Shown here in pieces: positions 50,013 through 58,995 of a stretch of DNA of 64,000 bases (position 1 is its first letter; each line of letters starts with the position of its first letter). Below the pieces are notes generated by a model. That model was not told the origin of the DNA and did not search any database. It saw only the letters and a program-made list of their open reading frames with translations. Origin of the DNA: Saltatorellus ferox (lineage in GTDB: Bacteria; Planctomycetota; UBA1135; GCA-002686595); the NCBI GenBank assembly GCA_007751475.1, contig CP036434.1:7011524-7075523 (forward strand). Reading direction: 5' to 3'. The translations under genes and the position numbers were made by a program.

Positions 50013-51260
50013 ATGCCCACCCGTTCCACCCTACCGCCGCTCGCCCACGGACCGCCTTCCAGGCGAGTCGTCCACATCCTCGCCCTGGACGACGATGCCA
50101 TGGACATCATGGCCGTGTCGCGCTGCCTGAGGGACATGAAGCCCTTCGAGACGGTCGTGGCAGGGTGCTCTTCCGTCGACGCCGCGCTCGAAGCGGCACA
50201 GGATCTCGAAGCGACCCAGGGGAAGGCATTCGAACTCCTCTTTCTCGACTACTCTCTACCGGGACACAGTGGCTTCGAGGCCCTGGGGCGGATGCGCGCC
50301 GAGGGCCTGGACATCCCCACCATTCTGATGACCGGCATGCCCGGGGAAGCCGTTCTTCTGCAGGCCATGAAGTCAGGCGTGATCGACTTCCTTCCGAAGT
50401 CCGCGGTGTCCCCGAGTTCGGTCCAGAGAGCCGTACAGAACGCGATCGAGAAGGCAGACCTCGCCCGCGAGGCCGCTCACAAGACGGCGGAACTGGAACG
50501 AACGGTGGCGCGTTTGGAGCAGCGCCAGAGGGAGATCGAGTCCTTCTATCACAACGTATCGCACGAGCTGAAGACGCCGCTCACCAGCGCCCGGGAGTTC
50601 GTTTCCCTGGTGGTCGATGGGGCGGTCGGAGAGGTCTCCGACGATCAGTCGAAGCTGCTCCAGGCGGCCCTCGGCGGCTGCGATCAGATGGTCACTTGCC
50701 TCAACGACCTGCTCGACGCCTCGCGGCTCGACGTGGGTCAAGTCGCACTCATACAGGAGCCCGTGAACCTGGCACGGCTCCTGGAAGACGTGATCGCCCA
50801 ATTCGAACCGTCGGCCGCGTCGGCGCAGGTCCACCTTCGCTTCTGCCCCCCGGTCACGAGCGCCGTGGTGTCGGTGGATGCGGAGCGAATCCGCCAGGCG
50901 ATGGGGCAACTCTTGAGCAACGCGATCAAGTTCAGTCACCCGGGTGGGAGCGTCGACGTCGCGATCGATCTCTCGCGGGAGGACGCGGTGGCCGTGTCTG
51001 TGGCGGACACCGGATGCGGGATTCATCCCGACGACCTCCCGCGCGTTTTCGATCGTCTCTACCAATCGAGCACCGAGGACGCCGCCACGCTACGCGGGCT
51101 CGGCATGGGTCTTTACATCGCCCGTGAGATCATCCGACTGCACGGAGGAACCCTGTCCGCGGTGAGCGAGCAGGGCGCGGGGTCCACGTTCATCCTTTTG
51201 CTACCGGGGCGACACGGGAGTCCGTCCGTACCACTCGCTGCTTCCGGGACGGCCCGCTGA
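50013..51260 (+). CDS. Hybrid response regulator / histidine kinase (REC-HisKA-HATPase)
   Basis: 415 residues, no membrane segment. The N-terminal receiver has acidic residues LALDDDAMD, the phospho-acceptor in LLFLDYSLPGHSGFEALGRM and the Lys in FLPKSAV. A coiled linker (~150-175) leads to the dimerisation helix with YHNVSHELKTPLTSAREFVS (phospho-His). The ATPase domain has N-box MGQLLSNAIKFSHPGG, G1 VADTGCGIHPDDL and G2 GLGMGLYIAREIIRLHGG. A receiver upstream of the kinase suggests it is driven by another sensor kinase rather than by its own ligand. 49865-50012 shows nothing notable. Confidence 0.9.
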   Translation: MPTRSTLPPLAHGPPSRRVVHILALDDDAMDIMAVSRCLRDMKPFETVVAGCSSVDAALEAAQDLEATQGKAFELLFLDYSLPGHSGFEALGRMRAEGLDIPTILMTGMPGEAVLLQAMKSGVIDFLPKSAVSPSSVQRAVQNAIEKADLAREAAHKTAELERTVARLEQRQREIESFYHNVSHELKTPLTSAREFVSLVVDGAVGEVSDDQSKLLQAALGGCDQMVTCLNDLLDASRLDVGQVALIQEPVNLARLLEDVIAQFEPSAASAQVHLRFCPPVTSAVVSVDAERIRQAMGQLLSNAIKFSHPGGSVDVAIDLSREDAVAVSVADTGCGIHPDDLPRVFDRLYQSSTEDAATLRGLGMGLYIAREIIRLHGGTLSAVSEQGAGSTFILLLPGRHGSPSVPLAASGTAR

Positions 51261-51267
51261 CGCAGCC

Positions 51268-52377
51268 TCAGTTGCGCCGGGGCGTCGTGAAGCGGCGCGC
51301 GGGCGGCGGAGCGTCCAGGGCCTCGAGGCGCGCGTCCAGCTTCTCCACCAGCTTGGGGGCGCCCTGGGCGGCGCCGGCCTCCAGCATCTTCGATCGCGCC
51401 GCGAGGAAGCGCTCGCGGGCGCGCTCCTTGTTGCCCTCCATGTCGTCGATCTCGCCGATCTCCCAGAGCACGCGCCCCAGGTACTCGGCGGCGCGCGGCG
51501 AGGGCTTCGCGATGTAGATGCTGTGGGCGATCGCGTTCGTCTGCTCGAGCAGATCGCGCGCTTCGGCGAGCTTGCCCACCATCCGGAGGCCGTGGCCGTA
51601 GGCCCAGTCGGTCTGCAGACGGCCGAGACGGCTGATGTCGACCCGGCCCGTGAGGTCCCGCGCCTTCTCGAAGGCTTCCAGCGCCTCCTCCGCGCGCCCG
51701 CGACTGTCGAGGAGCCAGGCGTGGCTCGACCAGAGCGGCGCCTGCCACTTGATGTTTCCCGTCGTCTGGGCGGCCTGAATGGCGCGCATGCTCCAGTCGA
51801 GCTGCTCTTGCCCCTGGCTCGCCAGCGAGGCGAGCGTCGCCGCCTGGATCGCGCGCGGCGTGAGCGAGTGCAAGAAGCAGTAGTTGTAGAGTTCGATGAA
51901 CGTGCGCCGTGCCGTGAGCGCATCGCGGTTCTTCCAGCGCTGAACGCCGCGGGCGAGGAGCAGGCGGGACCACGATCGCTCGTCGGACTCGTTCGCCTTC
52001 TCCTCCGCGCGGTCGAGCCACTGCTTGCCCTCGTCGACCTGGTTGCTCATCGTGAGCGCCACGGCGCTCATCGCGGCCGCCTCCGCCGCCTCGCGGTCGT
52101 ACCGGCGCGAGTTCGCCGCCAGATAGATGGCCTGGTAGCGCTGGCGCGCGTCATCGAAGGCGCGCTGATCGAAGAGATCGTCGGCCGCGTCGATCTGGGA
52201 GAGGAGTTCTTCCCTCGGATCATCGGTCGACGGTTGCGTCGGGAGATCGCCGGTGGTCGTGCAGCTGAAAAGGAGACCGCCGCCGACGATGCCCGCCAGG
52301 AGCCACCCGCAGAGAAGGTCGAGAAGCGCCGTAAAGGGCGGCTGCGAGGGGCGGATGTTTCTGTTCGGGACACGCAT
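51268..52377 (-). CDS. TPR-repeat membrane protein
   Basis: 369 residues from the ATG at 52377. One N-terminal hydrophobic segment (LCGWLLAGIVGGGLLFSC) could be a lipoprotein signal or an anchor. The remainder is helical repeats of TPR type: FDQRAFDDARQRYQAIYLAA, LDSRGRAEEALEAFEKARDL, GKLAEARDLLEQTNAIAHSI and YLGRVLWEIGEIDDMEGNKE. A periplasmic protein-protein interaction role is likely. Convergent with the kinase, 7 bases apart. Confidence 0.7.
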   Translation of the reverse strand: MRVPNRNIRPSQPPFTALLDLLCGWLLAGIVGGGLLFSCTTTGDLPTQPSTDDPREELLSQIDAADDLFDQRAFDDARQRYQAIYLAANSRRYDREAAEAAAMSAVALTMSNQVDEGKQWLDRAEEKANESDERSWSRLLLARGVQRWKNRDALTARRTFIELYNYCFLHSLTPRAIQAATLASLASQGQEQLDWSMRAIQAAQTTGNIKWQAPLWSSHAWLLDSRGRAEEALEAFEKARDLTGRVDISRLGRLQTDWAYGHGLRMVGKLAEARDLLEQTNAIAHSIYIAKPSPRAAEYLGRVLWEIGEIDDMEGNKERARERFLAARSKMLEAGAAQGAPKLVEKLDARLEALDAPPPARRFTTPRRN

Positions 52378-52399
52378 GGTGAGAAGAATACAGCAGTGG

Positions 52400-53539
52400 A
52401 TGAAGGGACGTCGTGGGTCCTTCATCCGGCTTTGGCAAGATCCGACCGCATTGAAGTCATCAGCCCGTATTCCGATCCTGCTCGCGGTGGTGCTGGGTCT
52501 CTCCCTGATCGTTTTCGGACTCCTCCGGACCGCGTCGGAGGGCGCGATCCCGGCGACCGAGAGCAGCGGCGATTCCGTTCGTGCTGGCGATTCGTCAGGG
52601 CGTGACTTCGGGCCCGCCGCGCCTGACGCCAGGATTCCGCCCATGGCGTCGAGGGGTTCCGCGACCGATTCCGAGCCGCTGCCGGACGAGGCCGACGAGA
52701 CCTTCCTCCAGGCAAAGATCCTCTACGTCGCCGACCGCAAACCCGCCGCCGAGGCCAGGGTCGGGCTGTGGCGAGCTCAGTCCGGGGCCGGCCCCTCGTA
52801 TCGGCCCGCTCGACGGCTCACGGAGCTCTCCACGGACGCGGACGGGCTCGTGCGCTTCATCGTGCCACCTGGCGTTCCCCTCGAACTCCTCGCGCGCTCC
52901 GAGGATCAGGGCCCGCCGGCACGACTCGAGGTGGGGATACTGGCCCGCGGTGAAACGCGCGCCGTGCAGCTGAGCCTGGAACGTCCGCCGGCCCCTCTGG
53001 GGTTCCGGGTCTTCGACGCCGCGAGCGGTGAACCGATCACCGGCGCCGCGATTCGCTCCGTGACCTTCGATCAGAGCCACCTGGGCCTCGAAGACTTCCC
53101 GGGAACGACGCGCCTGATTCAGCGCACGGACGGCAGCGGCGAGGTCGAACTCCCCGGTGAGGCGCGGGATACGCGGTGGTTGCTGGTCGACGCCGCCGGG
53201 TACTCGCCCGTGGCCCTGGACGCGACGGCGCTGGAAGGCCGGACGACCGCCGAGGTCGGACTGATGACAGCCGCGTCCCTGACGGTCGAGGTCGTCGATG
53301 CGTCCGGCGCCGTGCTGCGCGACATCGAAGTCACGCTTCAGGCGGATCTCGGCGGCTATCGAACGACGTTCACCGCGATCACGAACCGACTGGGCGAAAC
53401 CACTTTCCGCCAGCTACCCGTCCACACCCCGCTCGTTCCGAGCGCGGGAGCCGTGGAGGAGATTCCGGGTCTCTTCGACGCCATCACGCTCACCCCGGGT
53501 GAGACGCGAACGCTGCGCCTCGAGCTGGCGATTCAGTAG
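52400..53539 (+). CDS. Membrane-anchored carboxypeptidase-regulatory-like protein
   Basis: 379 residues from the ATG at 52400. An alternative ATG at 52376 would overlap the divergent start codon. N-terminal anchor (IPILLAVVLGLSLIVFGLL), Ser/Ala/Pro-rich linker, then beta-sandwich repeats: ILYVADRKPAAEARVGLWRA, LSTDADGLVRFIVPPGVPLE, FRVFDAASGEPITGAAIRSV, and LTVEVVDASGAVLRDIEVTL with NRLGETTFRQLPVHTP. It is similar in design to the protein at 15927. Structural or binding role inferred. Confidence 0.68.
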   Translation: MKGRRGSFIRLWQDPTALKSSARIPILLAVVLGLSLIVFGLLRTASEGAIPATESSGDSVRAGDSSGRDFGPAAPDARIPPMASRGSATDSEPLPDEADETFLQAKILYVADRKPAAEARVGLWRAQSGAGPSYRPARRLTELSTDADGLVRFIVPPGVPLELLARSEDQGPPARLEVGILARGETRAVQLSLERPPAPLGFRVFDAASGEPITGAAIRSVTFDQSHLGLEDFPGTTRLIQRTDGSGEVELPGEARDTRWLLVDAAGYSPVALDATALEGRTTAEVGLMTAASLTVEVVDASGAVLRDIEVTLQADLGGYRTTFTAITNRLGETTFRQLPVHTPLVPSAGAVEEIPGLFDAITLTPGETRTLRLELAIQ

Positions 53540-53597
53540 TAGCCAGTAGAGCGAAGAGCCACTACCCAGCCGTCCTCCGCGCCAGGCTTCTCTCGTT

Positions 53598-53936
53598 TCA
53601 GGTCACGCGCATCCAGAGCTTCCGGCAGAACGTCGACACATTCGACTTGTCCCGCGACAGAAGCCCGTCGGATTCGCTGCTGACGTCCGTCTGCGACGAA
53701 GGGATCCCCTCGGGACCTGAGACCGTGATGACGATCTTCGAGGTACCACCGAGGAAGCCGTTCTTCTTCGAGACGTGAACGCGGAGGTTCTCCTCATCCA
53801 CGGAATCGACGTCCCAGCCGGGCAGGTCGTCCAGTAGCTCGCGGACGGTACCGAAGACCCCCCCCTTGCTCGACGGAACGGTCACGGGGCGAAGCCACTT
53901 GGAGGACTCGGCAGAGCTCGTTTCGAATCGTCCCAT
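53598..53936 (-). CDS. DUF1499-like small protein
   Basis: 112 residues, soluble, no signal. The central part (FGTVRELLDDLPGWDVDSVD, LRVHVSKKNGFLGGTSKIVI, SESDGLLSRDKSNVSTFCRK) follows the pattern of DUF1499 proteins: 'W.V...D...I.A......F.DDV.V.V... SR.G..DLG.N..RI..FL'. Function unknown. It lies 61 bases downstream of rpsT on the same strand. Confidence 0.5.
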   Translation of the reverse strand: MGRFETSSAESSKWLRPVTVPSSKGGVFGTVRELLDDLPGWDVDSVDEENLRVHVSKKNGFLGGTSKIVITVSGPEGIPSSQTDVSSESDGLLSRDKSNVSTFCRKLWMRVT

Positions 53937-53997
53937 GGCCCGAAGTTCGTGATCAGAAGATGCGAGGAGGTTCGGTCGAACGGAAGAGCGCTTCGGC

Positions 53998-54255
53998 TCA
54001 GCCGTTCAGCTTCTGGATGTGACGGTTCAGCTGGGCCTTCTTACGCGCCGCTGCGTTGTCGTGGATGATGTTCTTCTTCGCGGCCTTGTCGACCTGCTTG
54101 AACGCGGTCGGAAGGGCAGCTTGGGCGTCAGCAGTCGTCTCGGCCGAAAGGACCTTCTTGACGGCGGAACGCATGGAGGAACGGACGACTTTGTTGCGCA
54201 TGCGACGGATGTCGTCGGTCTCCATGCGCTTCTTGGCTTGCTTCGTGTTTGGCAT
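53998..54255 (-). CDS. rpsT: 30S ribosomal protein S20
   Basis: 85 residues, the normal length. Start MPNTKQAKKRMETDDIRRMR, then NKVVRSSMRSAVKKV, and the basic end KNIIHDNAAARKKAQLNRHI. S20 binds 16S rRNA early in 30S assembly. Monocistronic or co-transcribed with the downstream small gene. The interval to the TPR gene (54256-54447) shows no gene. Confidence 0.95.
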   Translation of the reverse strand: MPNTKQAKKRMETDDIRRMRNKVVRSSMRSAVKKVLSAETTADAQAALPTAFKQVDKAAKKNIIHDNAAARKKAQLNRHIQKLNG

Positions 54256-54447
54256 GTCTGTGCTGAAATTCGGAGCGAAAACTCTGAATGAAAACGATGA
54301 ACGGGACGCCGGTGCCCTCCGGCGGCTCGCCCGGGACGGGAGGTCCAGGGTCGGGTCCGGATGGATACCGTTGGAGACGGGTCTCGGCTGCGCCCGAGCT
54401 GGGCGGGGCCGAGGGTAGATCGGGTCTTCGGACGGAGGAGCCTGCGT

Positions 54448-55839
54448 CTAGCGCAGCTCTTCCATCTTCTTCGCAACGTCGCGGAAGCTCACGTCGACCT
54501 CGTACACCTGGGCGTAGAGGCGCTTCGCTCGCTCGAGATCGCTCCCGGATTCCGCTAGAGCGGCGAGACTATACAAGATCTCCCGCCGGCGCTGGTCGTT
54601 CTCTGGCATCCCATCGAGCACCTTTTCGAACTCCCGGGCCGCCAGATCGCCGAATCCCTTGGCCTCGAAGACCCGAGCGAGCGTCAAGCGGGCCTCAATG
54701 GCCCTCCTGGGGTCGGAAAGGGCCTTCTGGAGCTCCGCAGCGGCCTCGTCGAGGTCCCCCTGGGCCAGGAGGATCTGCCCCAGTTCCAGCCTCAAACCGG
54801 CATCACCGGGGTGAATCGCCAGCCTCCGACGGATCTCGGCGACCTCGTGGGCCTGCAATCGGGCCTCGATCTTGTCGGCTTTCTCCTGATTTCCGTCCTT
54901 CCCGGCCTTCGCCAGGGCCCGTTTCAAGGCCTTGGTGCGCGTCTTGCCGACGCGCTCCTCCAGGTCCCGATCACCCTGGCGATAGGTCAGCGCTCGCTCC
55001 AGAACGTCGAGAGCAGCCTCGGGGTCACGCCTCTTCTCGTGGACTTCGGCGAGCGCCAGCATCGTGTCCACGTCCGACGGATCCTCCGCGTAGCGCGCCT
55101 CGAGCCGCTCCAGCTCGGCCTCCAGCTCCTCGGGCGTCCGGTGGATGCGCCGCGACTGCTCCAGCCGGCGCGTCTCCTCCGCGTCCACCAGCTGTTCGCG
55201 ACTGTGTCCGACGGTGTCGTAGCGCGCCGTATCGAGTGCTGCCTCCGCCGCGAGGTCCTTCCGCGCCTTCAGAGCATCCCGATCCCGTGGATCGACCTCG
55301 AGCGCACGCTCGTAGTAGCCGAGCGCCTTCGCCGCCTCCCCGGTACGGGCCATCATGGCGCCGGCTCGCTTGAGCCCCTCGGCGTTCTTCGGGTCGATCT
55401 CGGCGATGAACTCGAACACCGCGAGCGAGGACTTGAAGTGCCCCGCCGCCTCCAGCGAGGTCCCGAGCAGCATGTTCGCCTCGACGTCCAGCGGCGCCGT
55501 CGCCAGGTAGGTCTCGACGGACTTCGCGGCGGCGTCGTGCTTGCCAGCCTTCGCGAGGCCCTTCGCGATGGTGAGCGGCCCGGCTCCCTTCATCATCTTC
55601 ATGAACTTGCCGCCTTTCTTCGTTTCCTCCCGCGCCTTCAGCGCGCGGCGCAGGCCCGCGCGGGCCTCGCCCTGGTCCGCCTCGAGCTCCAGGATCTGCT
55701 GGTAGAGCTGAACCGCGAAGTCGTAGTTCCGGCGCCGGGCGGCCTCTTCGGCCTTCTGAATGTGCTTGCTGTAGTCCAAGGAGAGTCCGTCGGAGGGGAT
55801 TCGGGTCGTCTTTGCCTCGGCTATGATACCCGCGACCAT
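54448..55839 (-). CDS. Cytoplasmic TPR-repeat protein
   Basis: 463 residues, no signal or membrane segment. TPR units run nearly end to end: AARRRNYDFAVQLYQQILEL, GLAKAGKHDAAAKSVETYLA, LEAAGHFKSSLAVFEFIAEI, MMARTGEAAKALGYYERALE, ILLAQGDLDEAAAELQKALS and VFEAKGFGDLAAREFEKVLD. A charged segment, EELEAELERLEARYAEDPSD, may form a coil in the middle. Scaffold role inferred. Divergent from def. Confidence 0.8.
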   Translation of the reverse strand: MVAGIIAEAKTTRIPSDGLSLDYSKHIQKAEEAARRRNYDFAVQLYQQILELEADQGEARAGLRRALKAREETKKGGKFMKMMKGAGPLTIAKGLAKAGKHDAAAKSVETYLATAPLDVEANMLLGTSLEAAGHFKSSLAVFEFIAEIDPKNAEGLKRAGAMMARTGEAAKALGYYERALEVDPRDRDALKARKDLAAEAALDTARYDTVGHSREQLVDAEETRRLEQSRRIHRTPEELEAELERLEARYAEDPSDVDTMLALAEVHEKRRDPEAALDVLERALTYRQGDRDLEERVGKTRTKALKRALAKAGKDGNQEKADKIEARLQAHEVAEIRRRLAIHPGDAGLRLELGQILLAQGDLDEAAAELQKALSDPRRAIEARLTLARVFEAKGFGDLAAREFEKVLDGMPENDQRRREILYSLAALAESGSDLERAKRLYAQVYEVDVSFRDVAKKMEELR

Positions 55840-55892
55840 CTCGGGGGTTTCATCCCCACTCGACCGACCCGCCCAGAACCGCTCCCCGGACC

Positions 55893-56483
55893 ATGACCGA
55901 GCCGAAAACCTTCGATGTCGTCCTTTTCCCCGACCCCGTGCTCCGCAAGGAGACGGAGGATGTCGTGGCCTTCGACGACGACCTGCGCGCCACGGTGGCG
56001 GGCATGCTCGAGCGCATGTTCGAGAGCCACGGCGTGGGCCTCGCCGCCCCCCAGGTCGGCCTGACCCAGCGCCTCTTCGTCCTCAACGACGAGGGCGATC
56101 GGGAGAAACCCGAGCGGAACATGGCCATCATCAACCCGACGATCAAGAAGACGTTCGGGAAGAAGACGAAGCATGAAGAGGGCTGCCTTTCGCTCCCTGG
56201 CGTGGACGCCGAGATCACGCGCCCCGACGGCTGCCTCGTCCACGGGTTCGACGAGCATGGCAACGAGTTCGAGAAGGAGTTCACCGGCTTCCTGTCGCGC
56301 ATCATTCAGCACGAGTACGACCACCTCCAGGGCGTGCTGCTCGTCGATCGCATGACGCCCGCCGACAAGATGCGCAACCGTGACGCGGTGGAAGAGCTGA
56401 AAGATCAGTACCGCCAATTCAAGGCCGCTCAGGCGCGGGAAGCGGCTGCGGAAGCTGAATCGAACGGCGAAGCGAAGGCCTAG
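55893..56483 (+). CDS. def: Peptide deformylase
   Basis: 196 residues. All three motifs are present: GVGLAAPQVG, EEGCLSLPGV (Cys ligand) and IIQHEYDHLQGVLL (HExxH-type). It removes the formyl group from nascent N-termini, with a metal ion bound by the Cys and two His. The last ~20 residues (AAQAREAAAEAESNGEAKA) are an Ala/Glu-rich extension. Its TAG shares a base with the ribF GTG, so the two genes are translationally coupled. Confidence 0.96.
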   Translation: MTEPKTFDVVLFPDPVLRKETEDVVAFDDDLRATVAGMLERMFESHGVGLAAPQVGLTQRLFVLNDEGDREKPERNMAIINPTIKKTFGKKTKHEEGCLSLPGVDAEITRPDGCLVHGFDEHGNEFEKEFTGFLSRIIQHEYDHLQGVLLVDRMTPADKMRNRDAVEELKDQYRQFKAAQAREAAAEAESNGEAKA

Positions 56484-57454
56484 TGCCGCATCGGCTCAAG
56501 GTCACCCGCGACAGGCGCGCGCTCGTTCCCGATGAACGCGGCGCGGTGACCAGCGTCGGCGTCTTCGATGGCGTCCATCTCGGACACCAGTCGATCCTTC
56601 GCACGAACGTCGCGCGCGCGCGCGCACTCTGCGCGCAGCCGACGGTCGTCACCTTCGCCGATCACCCGAAGGCCGTGCTGCTCGGCAAGGCGCCCCGTAC
56701 GCTGACGACGATCGAACACCGCATCGCGCTCTTTGCGCGCGCCGGAATCGAACACGTTTGCGTGCTGACGTTCGACGAAGAGCTCCGCGACACGAGCGCC
56801 GAGGACTTCACTCTTCAGATCCTCGAGAAGGGGCTCGATACGCACGCGTTCGTACTCGGCTTCGACAGCAAGTTCGGCAAGGGGCGCGCGGGTGGACCGG
56901 AGTCTCTGCGCGAACGCGGGCACGAAGTCGAAATCGCGCCGAAGGTGCTCGTCGGCCACCGCGCGGTGTCCAGCACCGTGATACGCGAGGCCATCGAACT
57001 CGGAGACCTCTCGTCCGCGGCGTCGATGCTCGGTCGACCGGTGACGATCTACGGCGAGGTCGTCCACGGGGAAGCGCTGGGCCGCAGGCTCGGCTTTCCG
57101 ACTGCGAACCTGAACCTGTTCCACGAGCTTCAGCCGCCGAACGGCGTCTACGCCTGCCGCGCCCATGTGGTGCCTCCGCCAGCGGCGTCGGGTGCACCGG
57201 ATTCACGCGAGCGCATCGGGAGCTACGACGCGGCGTGCAACATCGGACGGAGGCCCTCCGTGGCACAGCCAGACGCGGACACGCTGGTCGAGGTCCACCT
57301 GCTCGATTTCGACGGGGATCTCTACGGCCAGCGCGTCGAGCTGGAGTTCGTCGAGCGGATCAGGCCCGAGAAGAAGTTCGGCAGTCTCGACGATCTCCAG
57401 GCGGCGATCAGCGAAGACGTCGCGAAGGTGCGCTCGATCCTGGAGCGAAGGTAA
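56483..57454 (+). CDS. ribF: Bifunctional riboflavin kinase / FAD synthetase
   Basis: 323 residues, GTG start overlapping the def stop. The N-terminal adenylyltransferase domain has SVGVFDGVHLGHQSIL and the later GHRAVSSTVIREAI (RSSxIR-like). The C-terminal flavokinase domain has GEVVHGEALGRRLGFPTANL and ends AISEDVAKVRSILE. It converts riboflavin to FMN and FAD in the cytosol. Length and motifs are normal. Confidence 0.94.
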   Translation: MPHRLKVTRDRRALVPDERGAVTSVGVFDGVHLGHQSILRTNVARARALCAQPTVVTFADHPKAVLLGKAPRTLTTIEHRIALFARAGIEHVCVLTFDEELRDTSAEDFTLQILEKGLDTHAFVLGFDSKFGKGRAGGPESLRERGHEVEIAPKVLVGHRAVSSTVIREAIELGDLSSAASMLGRPVTIYGEVVHGEALGRRLGFPTANLNLFHELQPPNGVYACRAHVVPPPAASGAPDSRERIGSYDAACNIGRRPSVAQPDADTLVEVHLLDFDGDLYGQRVELEFVERIRPEKKFGSLDDLQAAISEDVAKVRSILERR

Positions 57455-57516
57455 GCGCCCCAAGACGGCGCCGACGCTCCGGGCGAACCGGCCGGCGCCG
57501 CGCTCTGACGCAAAAC

Positions 57517-57559
57517 GACGGCACGTTCCGCAGCGCCGAGCGCTGCGGAACGTGCCGTC
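57517..57559 (-). terminator. Strong intrinsic terminator of the porin gene
   Basis: A perfect 20-bp stem (57517-57536 with 57540-57559) and CGA loop lie between ribF and the convergent porin gene. On the minus strand the hairpin is followed by CGTTTTG, a short T-run, so it fits the porin transcript best. It may also stop ribF read-through. Confidence 0.85.
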
Positions 57560-57578
57560 CAATCGTCAAGGTCTCGGC

Positions 57579-58697
57579 TTAGAAGCGAGCGTTGACGCCG
57601 ACGCGGATCAGGTCACCGTCGAGGGAGGCACCTGCATCACTGTCGAACGAAGTCCAGTTGATGATGTACTTCAGGTTGTGGCCGTCGGCGTAGTAGTTCG
57701 CGCCGATGTCGATGATGCGGGTCGAGTTGTCGTCGTCGAGGTCCTGGAATCGGGCACCGATTTCCCAAGCGCCGTAGTCGGAGCTCGCTTCGGTCAGCAT
57801 GAACGTACCGCCGATCGCGAACGGGGTGTTGTCAGCGAATCCGGTGAGTGCCGCGAGGCCGCCAGCGAACGGTCCGCCAGCCGCATAGCTCTCGTTGCCG
57901 TCCGCGTTGGACGTGCTCACGCCCTCGCCGAGGTTGAGGATAACGGCCTGTGCACTGAACTGGCTCGTCGCGAGGCTGGCCTCGACAGCGATGCCGTCCG
58001 CGTCGTCGGTGGCCTCGTCGCTGAAGTACGCGATGCCAGCCGAAGCTTCCATCTCTTCCGAAGCGCCGTAGGCGCCTTCGATCAGGTCCGTGCCCTCTCC
58101 GAGGATGTCGAGGCCCGCGCGAACGGCGAAGAACAGCTCGTCACCGACCGAGTCGCCACCGTTCTGGATGGTCACGGCCCAGTCGAACGCGTCGAAGTTG
58201 CCCATGACCGCGAGGCCCTGGCTACGACCGGCGAAGAGCGAGGCGTGAGCGCTACGATCGGCGAAGAACAGGTTGCCGGAGTCGATCAGCGACTCGCGGA
58301 GAACGTGCGCGCGGAACTGACCGACGCGGGCCGTGATCTCGCCGCCGACCGGAATGTCGAGGTAGGCGTCGAGGAGACCTTGACCGGCGAAGTCGATCTC
58401 CAGGCGGTAGCCGATGTCCTGGGCCGTGGTGCCGTACGCGTAGAGACGCGCGTTGTTGACGGTGAACCCGCCAAGGTCGTTGGCCTGGCCCTGGGCGTTC
58501 GTGCCGCCCGTGACGTCGCCGGAGTTGTTGTAGAACGTGCGGATCCGGCCGCCGATGTTCATGCCGGTTCCTTCGAGGCCTTGGACGCTCGCGGAAAGGG
58601 CCTGGATGTCCTGGTCGAGAGCTTGCCAGTCGCTGTCGTTTGCGAAGGCCAGGCCAGTGAGAGAAAGCGCAGCAGCGCCAAAGACGAGCTTCTTCAT
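57579..58697 (-). CDS. Outer-membrane porin (phosphate-selective porin O/P-like)
   Basis: 372 residues from ATG 58697 (GGTGG upstream). Signal KLVFGAAALSLTGLAFA, a short coiled segment WQALDQDIQALSASVQGLEG, then amphipathic beta strands: IGGRIRTFYNNSGD, NARLYAYGTTAQDIGYRLEI, GEITARVGQFRAHVLRESLI and SAHASLFAGRSQGLAVMG. It ends in an aromatic residue (VGVNARF), as outer-membrane barrels do. Substrate specificity cannot be told. Product abundance is suggested by the strong ribosome site and terminator. Confidence 0.82.
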   Translation of the reverse strand: MKKLVFGAAALSLTGLAFANDSDWQALDQDIQALSASVQGLEGTGMNIGGRIRTFYNNSGDVTGGTNAQGQANDLGGFTVNNARLYAYGTTAQDIGYRLEIDFAGQGLLDAYLDIPVGGEITARVGQFRAHVLRESLIDSGNLFFADRSAHASLFAGRSQGLAVMGNFDAFDWAVTIQNGGDSVGDELFFAVRAGLDILGEGTDLIEGAYGASEEMEASAGIAYFSDEATDDADGIAVEASLATSQFSAQAVILNLGEGVSTSNADGNESYAAGGPFAGGLAALTGFADNTPFAIGGTFMLTEASSDYGAWEIGARFQDLDDDNSTRIIDIGANYYADGHNLKYIINWTSFDSDAGASLDGDLIRVGVNARF

Positions 58698-58851
58698 GGT
58701 GATTCCACCAGCGTGGTGGTCAGGGGACTGCTGAGACAGCAAAGAGAAAATGGGGGTTTGAGGCGCAACAGGTTGCCGTGACTGTTGTCAGCCGTCGACC
58801 TACCACGCAAGAAATCGCTTGCAAGAAGCGCTGTGTTCTTCGGCGGAGCTT

Positions 58852-58894
58852 GAGGGATTCGTCCCTCTTTCCCCGCAAAAGTGGGGAGTTTTTT
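58852..58894 (+). terminator. UUCG hairpin plus intrinsic terminator (possible small-RNA 3' end)
   Basis: On the plus strand, a perfect GAGGGA-TTCG-TCCCTC stem-loop (58852-58867) is followed by a second stem with AAAA loop (58870-58887) and a run of six T (58889-58894). No plus-strand gene lies upstream in 58698-58851, so the structure may end a small RNA divergent from the porin. It could also be porin 5' leader structure read the other way. Confidence 0.5.
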
Positions 58895-58995
58895 CATGGT
58901 CGCGAACGGCGAAGGCCAATTCCAGGCCCTGAAGGCACTTTTCTGAGGCCCACCTCATGAAAGGGCGCTCATGAACTGCAGGAAATCCGTCGCGT

